A stretch of 64,000 bases of DNA. Origin: Aspidapion aeneum (lineage: Eukaryota; Arthropoda; Insecta; Coleoptera; Brentidae). Both the position numbers and the translations under genes were made by a program. A model generated the notes under the pieces. The model saw only the letters and a list, made by a program, of their open reading frames with translations. It did no database searches and was not told the DNA's origin. Location of the stretch: the NCBI GenBank assembly GCA_963576565.1, contig OY755038.1, positions 64,818,908 through 64,882,907 on the forward strand. Direction: 5' to 3'. Each line of letters begins with the position of its first letter. The first letter of the stretch is position 1. Shown here one piece after another: positions 22,024 through 33,766 of the stretch.

Positions 22024-22975
22024 CTATTCATTATTTTTATCTGTACCTTTAAAACATTATATACAGGGTGTTTAAGTAAATATTACTCGAATGTTTTATT
22101 GAGAAACAAGCTTTAGTATGTTGTAGACTGAAACTTGATGATCAGATGTTCTTATGATGGGCCCACGTAAATTAATTTCCAGTTTTTGAAATACAGAGTG
22201 TTAAAAGTGATAATGTTCAAAAAGCGTAATAGCTCTTTAGACGGAGTTTCCAAACATATACGAAATCTTACTATTACATATAGAGAGAGTAGTTATTAGT
22301 TTTTTTAATGGTTCTTGACTTATTAAGTATTTAATACAGGGTGTTTTGGCAAATGTAATTTAAATAATATTAAAAAATATTTAAGCGTTTTGTACATCTG
22401 TGCCGTGCCCTGTAAAAAGCTATAATGCTTGTTTCTCAGTAAAAATTTTGACTAATATTTATTAAAACACCCTGTGGATAATATTTTATTAGTACAGATT
22501 AAAAATAATAAATAAATCGTAAATATATGAAACAGTAAAATTGCATAAGTGTTTGGAAAATCCATCTAAAGATAATTCTTCTTGGACATTATTACTTTTA
22601 GCACCCTGTATTTTATAAACTGGACATTAATTTAACTTTTTATACGAAAGGTTCAATCTAAAACACACTAACGTTTTTTTCTCATTATCACTTTCGAATA
22701 ATATTTACTTAAACACCCTGTAGAGAATGTTTTAAAAGTACAGATTAAAAATAATAAATAAATCGTAAATACATGTAATAGTAACATTGCGCATATGTTT
22801 GGAAAAGCCGTCGAAAGAGCCATTATGCTTCTTGGACATTATCACATTCAACACCCTGTATTTCAAAAACTGGTCAATAATTTGAGTTGAGCCCCTGAGA
22901 ACTTTTGATAAGAAAGGTTCAGTCTACAACATACCAAAACTTCATGGAGTTTGACGGATTACAGAAATCCCATTA

Positions 22976-24094
22976 GAGGTGTGCCTGATCCTTTTAGCTA
23001 TGTGATGTACAAATGTATTTAAATTAAACATTATTATATTATATTTGGGTGTTAAAAAAAATGTTACGTAAGCTTTTTAAATTAAAGTGAATTAGATCGC
23101 TTTTAAGCTACTGTACGAGTGAAACTCTCAGAAATCAACTTTGAATGTGTATCGAAAAAAATGGCCGCCACATGGACTTTGTAAATTTCAAAACTTAATA
23201 AAAACCAATGGTCTAGAATAGAGTTTCAGTAAAACAAAAATCTAAATAGCATTTACAATGGCGTTTTTAATGTGGGGGATCATTATGCCGGACCCTGTAT
23301 ATAAATATAGTGAAATAAACTATGTTTATCCAAGCGCGGATTCGAGGGGGGGTAACGTGGTAATTACTCTCCTAGAATAAAAAATATGCACTTTTTGTTA
23401 ATAATTAAAGGGAAAACAGGAAAATTACCGCCTCCCCCCTTGAAAAAAAGTTTAATAAAAAAATATCGTCGATTATAACCCTTCCTCCCCTTGATTTTGA
23501 CCTAGATCCGCGCTTTTTTCTAAATATTAAAATTTAAAACTAAACATTTTAAACTCTGTCCTGGTTCAAATCACACACTATATATTTCACGTAAATTTCG
23601 TCTTTCGTCAAAGTTTTTAGTCTTCGCACCCACCAACACAACATTGTTTTCTTTTTAATTTCTTAAGCGATGGATCGCCCCCAGCAAAACGCGCAAAATA
23701 CCGATTGGTCATAATTTAGCAACATAGAAATTAAGGTAAAAAGTCGAAAAATAACGAAAAACTGCATCCACAAACGAAAAATGTAAAATGAAATTACATA
23801 TTTTTGTCTATTTTGCTAAAGTCAATGTCAGTCATAATCAAAAACAAATTGTCAAAATATACCAAGAGTAGCGGTTAATATATATTGCGAGAGCACAGAA
23901 CTCTGTCCATAATATTTTTATACAAGGGGTGACGGTCTGTAATCAGCGCCTCTCGAACTTTGTATTCCGAACTAATGTATACAGGGGGTATGTCTAACAG
24001 TATTATGAAAAGACCGGGGTGCTTTCCTTACTATAAATAATTAGTTTACTGTGATTGGTACTCTTTACTACTATTATTAAGGTCTAAAATAATA
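22976..24094. other. non-coding stretch with weak repeat similarity
   Basis: A G-run block near 23340-23360 (GCGCGGATTCGAGG) and GATCCGCGC near 23505 are inversely related and resemble the ends of hAT-type MITEs, but no clean termini or target duplication could be set. A block near 23945-23985 matches 2065-2105. No gene is seen. Confidence 0.45.
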
Positions 24095-24290
24095 TACAGG
24101 GTGCTACACTTGAAAAAACCATCGACCTGCCAAATTTTGACATTTAGATATTTTTTGACATTCTGACCCGAAGGCTTTAACTGCGTATAAATTTATGAAA
24201 CTTGTATTTATCATATTTTGATATCTATTCAAATAAGCGTTTCAGATATAGTGTAAAAATATACGGGATGACCCCATAATAAATAATATA
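24095..24290. repeat. dispersed repeat family B, copy 2
   Basis: Inverse copy of 1665-1870, sharing TGACATTCTGACCC-like, TATTTATCATATTTTGATATC and GTGTAAAAATATACGG blocks. It starts after an ACAGGGTG motif common at insect repeat ends. Confidence 0.6.
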
Positions 24291-25030
24291 TTATCTTAAG
24301 GGGACAAATTCCATTTAGGCAATTTTTTACGTAAAAGGCAACAATGCAAAATAGTTAAATATCAGTGAAAAGGTGGCACTACTGAGTAAAGCATTGCCCC
24401 CGGTAGGTGGTTTGTTTAGAGTAATAGGTGATGTCGGCTTAGGACAGAGTGTTCCGAATTTGGTTAAAGTACAGTAAGGCCTCCTGTTAGAATTTTTAGG
24501 ATGACAGTGTCACCTAAAGTCACTAATCAAATACTTTGGCATTTTGTTCGTTTCAAAGTAAATGTTTAAATTTTTTGTTCAAAAAGAAATGCCGCTTTCT
24601 TGCCAGAAAAAGCTCGCCCGGCCTCTTCAACATCATCATAATAAGTAAGTAGTTATTTTTTAATACAGTAGGCAGATAATAATAATCAGTTGCATCTGTG
24701 ATTTTAAAAAAATAAGAAAACGCACGAACAAGTGCCTAATTTTTTTTAAAATTTTTTTTCATACCTTTATTTTTTAAATATATTCTAGCATGCTTTAGTT
24801 TCTAAGATATTTTGAACATATTTTTTAGAACTTACAGCAGCTATGCTTTCTACAGTAGGTTATTAGCTAGGAAGGTAGTTGATCCATTTACTTTTGAATT
24901 ATTCTTTACAGATACAGAATTTCATATGAGCATTCCTATTCATACAAAAGAAAGCAGAATAAGTGGATCATTAAATATGATAGGTAAAGTATATCGAAAA
25001 ATATTGTAACAAATATTTATCTTAATATTA
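24291..25030. other. AT-rich non-coding stretch
   Basis: I see nothing assignable. A block at 24780-25000 (CTACAGTAG then TTAGCTAGGA, ATTCTTTACAGAT) recurs at about 26310-26480, so the two are copies of one repeat. Confidence 0.45.
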
Positions 25031-25579
25031 TCAGGGACGTGAGAGAAGGTTATTTCCGAGAAAAAAGTTTATATAAGATGGGGGTCAACGTACATCTGTT
25101 TTTAAGATATAGGATTTTTAAAGTTAGACGAGTGGGGAGAAAAAGGGTTTTAGAAAAAAAAATTAAATCTGTCACACCCAGCTGAATACTCAGGTAATTG
25201 TGATTCAAAAATGTGGTATTATTTTTTTTGATAAAAGTACAAGCTGAGAAGATACAGGCTGTCAAAATAACCTCCAAAAATTTATAAAAAATAAAATAAG
25301 ACATTTACAAAAATTTATACCAAAAAATTTGTTTTTTCTGAAAAAAATTGACCGATTAATTTGTTCAAAAATTATTTTTAATTCAATTTATTGCTCTTGT
25401 TCTAATAAACGACTTTAGCCAATTTTATATTTTTACTGGGTGCTTTTAAAAAGTTATTATCAAAAAAAGTTTAAAAAATCTCCAACTTTGATGAACCCAT
25501 GCGGAAACTTTTTATCAGACATGACCTCCTCTATCACCTGTTGGCCTATGGCTCCTAAATTATGGGACACCCTGTATAA
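25031..25579. repeat. GTGTCCCA-type MITE, copy 1
   Basis: This resembles the reverse complement of 29391-30338. Its right end reads CTCCTAAATTATGGGACACCCTGTATA, which matches that family's terminus. Inner blocks TTATTTCCGAGAAAAAAGTTTATATAA and AAAATTTTTGTATAA-like stretches also recur. No coding region is seen. Confidence 0.6.
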
Positions 25580-26026
25580 ACAATGCAAAAATCAATATTT
25601 AAATATTTACACATAAATGTTATCCTACTATTTGGTTTTTCTCGAAACTGAACTAGATGACCATTACACGTATGATATATCATAAAAATTGCATGTTAAA
25701 TTTTAGTGATACCTTGGTGACTCATGATGAGGAGTTTGCGGACCAAGGAAGAGAAGCAAAAGTTGCGAAAGCCAACACGGAGACAGGGTGAGTAATTTAA
25801 TAATTTTTTATCTTTTTAAGTATAAATAAAGTCAAAAAATTATTTTCAAATATTTTGACCTAAATTAGGGATATTTTATCGTATATCTGCCTGAGAGTCT
25901 ATTTGTTTATTTGAATATATTCAATAAAGTAAAAAGTAGCTAGAAAATTTATTTAGTATTTTAAGGTTTATTAAAATATATTTTAAATAAAATATAACAA
26001 GCTTTATTTCCTAAGATATTTGAATC

Positions 26027-26295
26027 CAAGAGCGGATCCAGAGGTGCTTCTCGGGGGTGCCACTTTAGGTGACATTCTCTGTTGGTAAAAAACAGTATAT
26101 ATTTTTTTAAGCAGCATTTTATTGAATTAGTCAGTGGTTGTAATTTCGATGATAATAACAATAGACACTTTCATGCGCCGCAGGCAAAAATTTTGAATTT
26201 TTATTAGCAAAAACATTACTTTTTACAAATTTTTTGTATATTCAAAAAATTCTCGGGGGGCGCCCCTGGATCCGCCCCCCCTGGATCCGCCACTG
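26027..26295. mobile_element. hAT-type MITE
   Basis: The ends are CAAGAGCGGATCCAG and CTGGATCCGCCACTG, inverted repeats of the CAGTGGCGGATCCAG type; the left end has decayed. The flanks TTTGAATC (26019-26026) and TTTGAAAC (26296-26303) are an 8-bp target duplication with one difference, as expected for hAT. A short tandem copy of GGATCCGCC lies at the right end. No ORF. Confidence 0.75.
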
Positions 26296-26513
26296 TTTGA
26301 AACATATTAATTTAAAAACTTAAAGCAGCTCTATTGACTTCTACAGTAGCCACTTAGCTAGGAGGGAAGTTTAGTCGATCCATTTCTTTTTGAGATTTAA
26401 TATCAAAATTATTCTTTACAGATCCACAATTACATATAAACACTAATATTCACGTAAAAAGGAGACCATCAATAATGATAGGTAAAGTATATTGTAAACT
26501 ATTACAACAATTA

Positions 26514-26670
26514 AGGGCCTGTCCTTAAATTACATAACGCTCAAGGGCGCCTTGTGTTACACTCAATGTTTATTTCATGTGTTTTTTCTTGAAAATGCGG
26601 TACGAGGGGGGGAGGGGGGGGGGGTCAAAAATCCTGAATTTTTGCGTTACGTAATTTAAGGACGTTCTCT
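26514..26670. repeat. short inverted-repeat element with TTAAATTAC termini
   Basis: The left end is CCTGTCCTTAAATTACATAACGC-like and the right end is its inverse with few changes (GCGTTACGTAATTTAAGGACG). The centre holds a G-run at 26600-26625. The target duplication is not clear. Confidence 0.6.
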
Positions 26671-26894
26671 AATAAGCAGTACTTATTTATGTTAATATGA
26701 GGGAAATTGACGTGGTTACTTCTTTGCACTGCTTTCTAGCTTTATTTAAAAAATAATTTTGTTTTAGGGACGCATTAAATTTTCCAATTATTGTACGCCG
26801 GTCTTTAATGCAATGGAGCGAATATCGTTTGCAGGCCGTTTACACCATGCTAATATCTACAAGCAAAAGAACGAGTTCGTTTGGGTTTTCTCTA

Positions 26895-27945
26895 TATCAA
26901 CCAATACATATACAGTACCTTCCACGGTTCCAAGAACTTACTTTATTTTTTGTTAACTGGTCTGTGGCGTAGAGGCGATTTACTGACATTTATTATATTT
27001 CTTCACAAACGGGACCACCCTGTATATACTGCCTAAATTTTTTTAAAAGCTGTTTAATTTTTTTTTTAAATTAAAGAAAAACATCAGGTTTGCTCGTCAA
27101 CCATAATATTTCTGTTGATAATTGTAAAGTATAAAAAATTAATAGAAATACTAAAAAAAAAACATGGCTTGCTAGAATAAATAATTGAATATAGAGCACC
27201 ATCGCGCAGATAGACAAATGTGACACTTTTTTGTTTAGAAATATATAAGAAACGAAAAAAAATTTACCAGATAAAATCCCCAGTAGAAATGGCAAGAACG
27301 GACAAAATTGACACCAAATCGGCATTTTTAATATTTCTGATTATTTGTGTGGCTTATGTCCTTGTATCTAGAGTTGTAACCAAAATTCTGCTGCAAACTG
27401 GTGAATAATTAAAAAAAATTTAAAGAAAATTCGACTAATCCGAATCAATAAAATATCTTTAAAAAAATGCGATATTGCTTGTTTTTGTCAGCATAAAACC
27501 TTATCGTGTTTCCCCTGTATAGTAGCAAATTTGACTTTTTTTAAATTATTTTTTAGTAGTTAACAGATTTCAAAAACTTTCTGTGGTAAACCGTATTATT
27601 TGTTTTATATTTTCTGCTTTTGAAGATTAAAAAACAAAAAAAATATTTTTTTTAAATCGCAAATTTTTTGGAAAATCTAAACACTTAATTTCAAAAAATT
27701 TCTAATACATCATTTAATTAGACATTTTAACAGCTTTAAAAAAATATAGGTAGATATACAGGGTGATCTCGTTTGTGAAAAAATATAATAAATAAGAGAC
27801 AAGTTTGTAGGAATCTCGTATCTCAGTAGATCGCCTCTGCGCCTCAGACAAGTAAACAAAAAACTTGACGAAGTATAGGTTCTTGGAACCGTGGAATGGT
27901 ACTATATATGTGTACAAAATATGGTAAAGAGATACAATTAGTTGG
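26895..27945. repeat. inverted-repeat pair with CCCTGTATA ends
   Basis: 26895-27030 is inversely repeated at 27750-27945. Shared blocks are CCACGGTTCCAAGAAC, GAGGCGAT..ACTGA, TTTATTATAT.TT.TTCACAAACG and the ACCCTGTATAT end. The middle (27060-27740) is AT-rich. A 62-codon frame at 27220-27408 ending in a hydrophobic segment has no recognisable family. Confidence 0.55.
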
Positions 27946-29133
27946 ATATCCTAAATTTTTGCCTTGTCTAATAATGAAAACGCCCACGGTAAAAATTTTT
28001 GTCTAGAATGAAAACACGTTCTTTTCTTGAATAAATTGTTTTACCGTAAAACAATTTGTTTTGAATTAAATATTTCTTTTTAGTTCAACGCAATGTTTAA
28101 TCTTAAAATGAGACTTTATTTTTCTTCTTTAATTGTTTTGTTTCAGTATATTCCATTTAGTAACAAAGCAAATTGTCTTCATTCAGTTCTAATTTATAAA
28201 AAAAAAATCTGTTTCACATTAAAATAAGAGGCAAGACATTTTTTGTGCTATATCAAGAAAATATTCTCTTGGTGAATAGGAAAGCACAAATTATTTTACT
28301 TCAAAGCAATTTGCTTTGATCTAAGACAATTTTTTTTATCGTGCGGTATAAAATATTAAAACAGAATAATGTTTCTGACAATTATCGATACAAATTATGC
28401 AATATTTAGTTTTCTTTTGTTACGGGGTTTTGTGAGTATATGAATAAAGCAAGATAATTTTCAAATTAGGTGTCAGGCTAGACCTGACGTAACCTGAAGT
28501 AATTAACCATATCCTTAAAAAACCCAATCATTTCGAATTAGAAGTCATTAAAATAACTACATAAGAAAAGAAACCTATATATCCTGCATAATTGTTAATA
28601 ATTTACAGGTTTTAGTTGTATGTTTTCAGAGAAACCAGCAGATGCCGTAAAAAACGATCCTTACCGAAAACTTGTTTAACACTTGACGTAAGTTAGCAGC
28701 CACCTGAGAAACGAAGTGTCTATGCACACTAAGTTTGGAGATAATTCCATTTTTTAGTATTTACTTATTTTAGGAATTGTTAGTGTAAAATATGCTTCAT
28801 AACAATAAACAATATTAAGAAAATTAAAAACATGAGCCATTTAATTATTAAATACAAAAATAGTTCTCAACAACTTCTGTTACATCTAGTCAACAATAAA
28901 TCCAGATTTCAATAAAGAAAGTCGCATTTAAATCGGTTCACTAATTTGAGACCTAGACACCTGCGAACAAACAGACTTGTCCGATATGATTATTATGAAA
29001 ACTTCGCGAACAAATTTAGCCTCATAATAGTTAACGGTTCGATTTCGTTTTCTTGGACTTTCGTGAGGGTGTCATAACGTAAGCCTGCCTGTTTTTTAAA
29101 CTTTGGTGCTATTGAAACTTGGTAAAATATAGG
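27946..29133. other. non-coding stretch
   Basis: I see no gene or structured repeat. Confidence 0.45.
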
Positions 29134-29333
29134 CACCGGTACAAAACAGCGCGGAACAAAATAGCGGCATCAAAGTAGCGCTTTTTTAAGTTTGTTTATT
29201 TATCTGTGAGCAATTTTCCCTTTCTTTTTATCGTAGCGCTGTTTGTCGCAGTGCTATTTCGTCGCAGTGCTATTTTGTCGCCCCTATTTTGTTCCGCGCC
29301 ATTTTGCACAGCGCTGTTTTGTACCTACTGGTG
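29134..29333. repeat. palindromic MITE with GCGCTGTTTTGT subrepeats
   Basis: The left end CACCGGTACAAAACAGCGC is inverted at the right end as GCGCTGTTTTGTACC..CTGGTG. Inside, a short motif of the form AGTGCTATTT.GTCGC is repeated three to four times. No ORF is present. Confidence 0.65.
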
Positions 29334-29390
29334 TAAAAACTAATACAATCTCCAAAGCCTTGAAAAAATAATAATATTCGGTTTTTGTTT

Positions 29391-30338
29391 ATATAGGGTG
29401 TCCCAAAACTTAGGGGCCATAGGCCACCAGGTGATAGAGGTCTTGTCTGATAAAAACGTTCCTATAATCCATGAGTCAAAACCCTTTGTCGAGATACAGA
29501 GCATCAAAGTGTCAATTTTTTTTAACTTTTTTGATAATAACTTTTTAAAAAAACGCAGTAGAAAAATGAAAATGGGTAAAGTCGTGTACTAGAACAAGAG
29601 CAATAAATTGAAATAAAAATTATTGTGAAAAAAATTAATCGGTTAATTTTTTAAGTGTAAACCCACAGACTTCAAAATTTTGAAGTCTGTGTGTAAACCT
29701 CTTTAGGCGCGTTTAGCAGTTTTTGTGGGTAGTGAATTAAACTGAGCCGTCAGGCTCGGCTATGTAACGCTCATTCGGGTGAAGCCGGCTCGAGTCGACT
29801 AACTGTGAGATTTGTTGGGTGATCCGTGCATTCAGCGAGCGATATAATGATGCAGATGAAGCAGTATTATTAATTTAGCCTTGTTGAAGTTTACACTTCT
29901 GCCGTGTGGTCTTAAACACACACAATTTTTTTTATGAAAAAACTATATTTTTTTGTATATACTTTTATAAATGTCATATTAAACTCAATGTTTTTTTTAT
30001 AGTCTCCAGCGAGACATAACAATGAAATATTATTGATATTTTTTTAAAGAATAAGTAAGCAAAAATTATTATTTTTTTAATTATTATTTTTTATAAATTT
30101 TTGGTGGTTATTTTGACAGCCTGTATCTCCTCAACTTGTAGTTTAATTAAAAAGAATACCACATTTTTGAATCACAATTAGCTTTTAAAACCCTTTTTCC
30201 CTCCACTTGTACAACTTAAAAAAGCCTATATCTTAAAAACAGATGTGTTTACCCCCATGTTATATAAACTTTTTTCTCGGAAATAACCTCTTCTATCCCC
30301 TGGCACTATGGCCCCTAAGTTATGGGACACCTGTATAT
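29391..30338. repeat. GTGTCCCA-type MITE, copy 2
   Basis: Inverted ends: GGTGTCCCAAAACTTAGGGG at the left and CCCCTAAGTTATGGGACACC at the right, with TATA-rich outer bases. Most of it matches the inverse of 25031-25579. The middle (about 29650-30000) is extra sequence, including a 28-bp palindrome at 29664-29691. ORF 29398-29592 is a chance frame through the terminus. Confidence 0.65.
29656..29699. repeat. 28-bp perfect palindrome between 8-bp direct repeats
   Basis: Bases 29664-29691 are a perfect palindrome (CACAGACTTCAAAA followed by its complement). TGTAAACC lies immediately on both sides (29656-29663 and 29692-29699). The arrangement looks like a very small insertion with a target duplication. 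Confidence 0.75.
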
Positions 30339-30739
30339 GGTAAGCTTGCAGCTGCTAAAACGAATATCCAAGAAGTAGAAACCAAACTTTTTTAAATGGT
30401 GATGCAAAATAAACTGAATCGACAATAGTATATGTCCCATATAACAAGTAGCTGGGAGTTTATATTCAATGTGGGAATTATCTTTATTATCATTATTATT
30501 ATTATATAACGTTCAGATTCATCGAAGAATATACCATTTTTGGATCAACATCTCAATTTTATATCTAAGAAATATTCAAATCTTACCAATACTATTACAA
30601 AATGGCTAGTTCAATATTCTAAGCCAATACTAAAACACGGGTCATGTGACCTAGATCAGCTAATTACCCTACACCGAATTTTTTTTACCGAATTTACCTA
30701 GTGTTCTGCATTCATTAGAATCACGTGATTTTAATTCTG

Positions 30740-31262
30740 GTGAATAAGTGATGCCCCCTAGTAGCAACAATATGAAGTATACTTTTTCGCTCCGATATCG
30801 ACTTTACTCCGCTTTTAAAAATCCTAATAGATCTCGCTTAGAAAATGAAAAAATATATATTTATCTTGTTTATATAAAAGATTTTGTCAAAATTGTCAAA
30901 CGTATCTTGTTAGATTTTTTGTTTTTGTTTGTATTTACCTAAAACATAGGAAAAACGAGAAATTATTGTTACAGTTCGCTGTAGTTTATACAAGGTGACG
31001 CAAGATCATAGATTTTCCAAACTTTGTTTTGAAGTGTTGTTGGGATTTAGCCATAAATATTTTTTTTATCTTTTGAATAAGATAAATTAGCAAAAAACTG
31101 TCAAGATACAGTTGCAAAAAATGCTTTAAAAATGCACCCCTCAAAGTTTCGACGCGTGCCGCTTTCTCGTTTTCTAGTTCTATTAGAAAAAAGATTTGGC
31201 CAAAAAATGGGATATCAGTGTTGTCAGATGGTAAGTTTTCAGGCGACGTTTGCCCCCTTAAA
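30740..31262. repeat. inverted repeat arm flanking the Ig exons, left
   Basis: The reverse complement resembles 35370-35850. Shared blocks are AAGGGGGCAAACTTCGTC-like, ACAACACTGATATC, GAAAACGAGAAAGCGG, AATCTAACAAGATACGTTTG and AGATCTATTAGGATTT. It is probably two copies of one repeat in opposite orientation. The 127-codon frame at 30986-31369 falls in this repeat and is not supported as a gene. Confidence 0.6.
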
Positions 31263-31616
31263 TTAGGAATATACGAACATTTAATAAAAATTACTTTCAT
31301 ATCGTTTTGCTTAAAACTTTTCTTAAATATGCCAAACAAATTATTATATAATTTTGGTGAAGTATCCAACTGATTTCTGGAATTGTCACAAAAGTGTTTT
31401 AAGGTGAAAACTGTGAGTTATTGCTCTTACTTAAATAAAATTTAATAGAAATCCCTTTTAAAGTGATTTAAAAGAAACAAGATCTATCAGTAAAAATGTT
31501 GTTTAAATCATATCTTGCTTATTTTATTGGACCTTAGGTAATATTATATTAGGTAATTTTAGGATTTAAACATTAACGTGAAAAGTAGTAGTTAATATAT
31601 TTAACAATAAAATTAC

Positions 31617-31757
31617 CTGCAGGAGTCACGTAAAATACACAGGGTCGGTCCTGCTTTCCTACGTCATTTTCTGCCCAGCAAGCTACAGATTCCAGATCAC
31701 TGGACCAGTTTTCCAGATGCAGAATGGAAGTGTTTCCTTTGGATTGTATTTTGGCAC
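31617..31757 (-). CDS. Ig-domain exon (second half), Sidestep-like cell-surface receptor
   Basis: The exon is 141 bp, bounded on the reverse strand by TATATAG acceptor and G|GTAATT donor, phase 1 at both ends. It encodes the second half of an Ig fold: strand E (SILHLENW), then the second disulfide Cys in SVACWAENDVG, then QDRPCVFYVTPA. The CWA.N..G..R.PC.F...PAG pattern is what I associate with the insect Sidestep family, the transmembrane partners of Beaten-path proteins in motor-axon guidance. Joining to 33614-33766 keeps the frame (phase 1 to phase 1) and completes one Ig domain. Family naming is from memory of motifs; the Ig call is firmer. No further exons were found in the window. Confidence 0.7.
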
Positions 31758-33613
31758 CTATATAAAAAAATTCTGGTTGCAGACTTATACTGTATCTATA
31801 CGGGGTCACTGATAAGAATAGAAAAAATATCAACTTTTGGTTAAATTATACAAAGTGTCGTCAAAATACAAAAATGAAAAAAAAACAGAAATAATTAGAA
31901 CACAAACCTCAATTATAATAGACAATTTTTTTTGCTATGGAATCACATATTCCCATGAAAGTCTTTCTAAGTTTAATTTACAAGATTTTTTGCTCCCAAC
32001 ATTTTTCTTAGCAGTTTTGAAGTTTGTTACAAATCAGTTCATAAATAGTATAGCTCACAAATAGGGTCCGTAAACTAAATTTTTTTATGTTTCAGTAAAA
32101 AATCATAAGTAACGATTTTAAACACCCCAAAGTTCCAATGGTACATATCAGTTCATAAACACTGCTTTTCAAACAAATTGTACACCTATCATGGGTTTTT
32201 ATATTGCAGGTTTACAAATTTTTTTGATAAGTAGTATATTAAGGAATTCCGCCTTTTTTAATCCGGCGTTTTGATTTGTTCAAATTTAAACTAAAAACTG
32301 TAACAAATAGGTAAACCTTAAGTATTGCAAAGTTGCAGGTTTGTGGCAAACCTGTTTCTAATATACCCTATATTTTGAATCAGCCATTTTTTTTGCAATA
32401 AAACAATTGTTTATCTAATTGTATTATTACGAGTATACTATGCGCCTACCCAAGTTTAAGTCTAAAGCGCATCGGACAGTATCGGAAATAGCTGCAAGAT
32501 TTAAAATTAAGGAATTATAGATATAGTGTGTGTCAAGAAAAAAACCTATTGAAGTTATTGAAAAATAAAAACAATAGAAAAAAATATTGAAAAAAGGATT
32601 AAGTACGTCCTATCGGAAATGCACAGTGCATTGGAAAATTTTTTGGTAATTTCCATTATATATCATGTAATCTAATACATAACATATACTGTAAATATGT
32701 TTTTCCAGTACTGTAGATGTATTTTCCCATTTTCAAGAAATCCAATGGGTTTTTACACAACTGGATTGAGAAAAAAGCAACTGTCTTGTAAATTTTCATT
32801 TTCCATAACATTTTTTCAAAATATATCATGTAATTTTACTAATCCTGTAGTGTGATTGGACGTGTAGTTTTACAAAACATTTTTTTCAGCGTGGGCGCAC
32901 TTTCCCCCGTCCAAAAGTTGAAATTAAAATCATTTAAACGCAAACAAAGGCAAATAAGGTGTAGTTTATTAGGTATTTTTAAACTAAAAGGATTACAATA
33001 AATTTTTCTAATATCAACTTTTTTCAAATTGTGTACCTAGTCGCCCTACAACTTAAAATTGCACATTCAGGTTTAAATGCCCTGAGTAGACTGATCGTTT
33101 TATATACTAGCATAAGAAGTACTATGTAGTGAATACAGTGTTGCTACCGCTAACTCATAATGCCTCTTTATTATCCTCACTGGAGGCACTATCACAATAG
33201 ACGTACTTAATCCAACCGACCTTAATAACGTTTCACATGTTTGGTTTTAATTTAATTTTAATGTATCCATCTGAGATCGGAAAATTAAAAAATTGCCTTA
33301 AGATAAATTGAAATAAAAATTGCATGTACACTTTATTCCAGTGGCGTATATAAAAAAAAATTTCGGGGGGGGGGGGCGCGACAGTGTCAGGGGGGGGGGC
33401 GAGACCTCATGAGGCCGTATTTTATGCTATTTTATGTTTGTATTCTTGAAATATGTGGAAATAATCTAAATAAATCTTAGCTTGGGGGGGGGGCGGGCCC
33501 CCTTATATACACCACTGCTTTATTCCAATCTTTAACCTTTACCATATTTACTTATACGTGAACCTGGTGCAGAAAGAGAAATAGGTGTAAATCGAGAAAT
33601 TAAAAGGAGTTAC
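31758..33613 (-). other. intron between the two Ig exons
   Basis: This 1856-bp intron has donor G|GTAACT at its 33613 end and acceptor ATATAG at its 31758 end. It is AT-rich with no gene, and contains a hAT-type MITE at 33339-33517. Confidence 0.65.
33339..33517. mobile_element. hAT-type MITE with perfect 8-bp target duplication
   Basis: The ends are CAGTGGCGTATATAA and TTATATACACCACTG. CTTTATTC lies at 33331-33338 and again at 33518-33525. The element is 179 bp with long G runs near both ends. Its centre (GTATTTTATGCTAT, GAAATATGTG) matches the inner arms of the 40.0-44.7 kb inverted-repeat element, so both belong to one family. Confidence 0.9.
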
Positions 33614-33766
33614 CTTGAATTGACAAGACCTCTCGTGGCGTATTGTATGTCCACCAAAACCTACTCACAGGAGGAACTGAGTCAACTAGACACTGGGCTA
33701 CAATGGTTTCTTGAAGTACCGCACCCACTCGTAGATCTTCGTATCCTTTCTTACAGCGAGGAGGAT
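33614..33766 (-). CDS. Ig-domain exon (first half), Sidestep-like cell-surface receptor
   Basis: The exon is 153 bp, with acceptor TTTTTATTGCAG before it on the reverse strand and donor CAAG|GTAACT after it, phase 1 at both ends. It encodes a linker ending DPPRCKKGYEDL, then Ig strands with VAQCLVDSVPP, the first disulfide Cys, and RFWWTYN, the conserved Trp. P.C..G at the start of an Ig domain followed by V.C.V...P....F.W..N fits Sidestep-type receptors. The next exon is 31617-31757. Neighbouring exons must lie outside the window or in introns I could not resolve. It is the only host coding sequence seen, with its paired exon. Confidence 0.7.

Larger units (their letters stand above)
2739..22975. 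repeat. foldback element with about 295-bp internal units, split by the Gypsy insertion
   Basis: The left part (2739-3179) continues at 22024-22340 once the Gypsy element and one target-duplication copy are removed. The stretch 22430-22975 is the reverse complement of that arm. Landmarks shared by both arms are TCCGTCAAAC at the outer end, TTGTAGACTGAACC, ACAGGGTGTT, GTTTCCAAACATAT-like blocks and GTGTTTAAGTAAATATTA. Within an arm the unit repeats about every 295 bp (2840-3130; inverted at 22440-22980). No ORF is visible. This looks like a non-autonomous foldback transposon or a palindromic satellite-like unit. Confidence 0.6.

Noticed and set aside
27220..27408. 62-codon ORF with a hydrophobic C-terminal segment
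   Set aside because: It lies between inverted repeat arms and has no recognisable family. One hydrophobic stretch is expected by chance in AT-rich DNA.
30986..31369. 127-codon reverse-strand ORF
   Set aside because: Most of it is within a repeat that occurs again at 35370-35640, where the frame is not kept.
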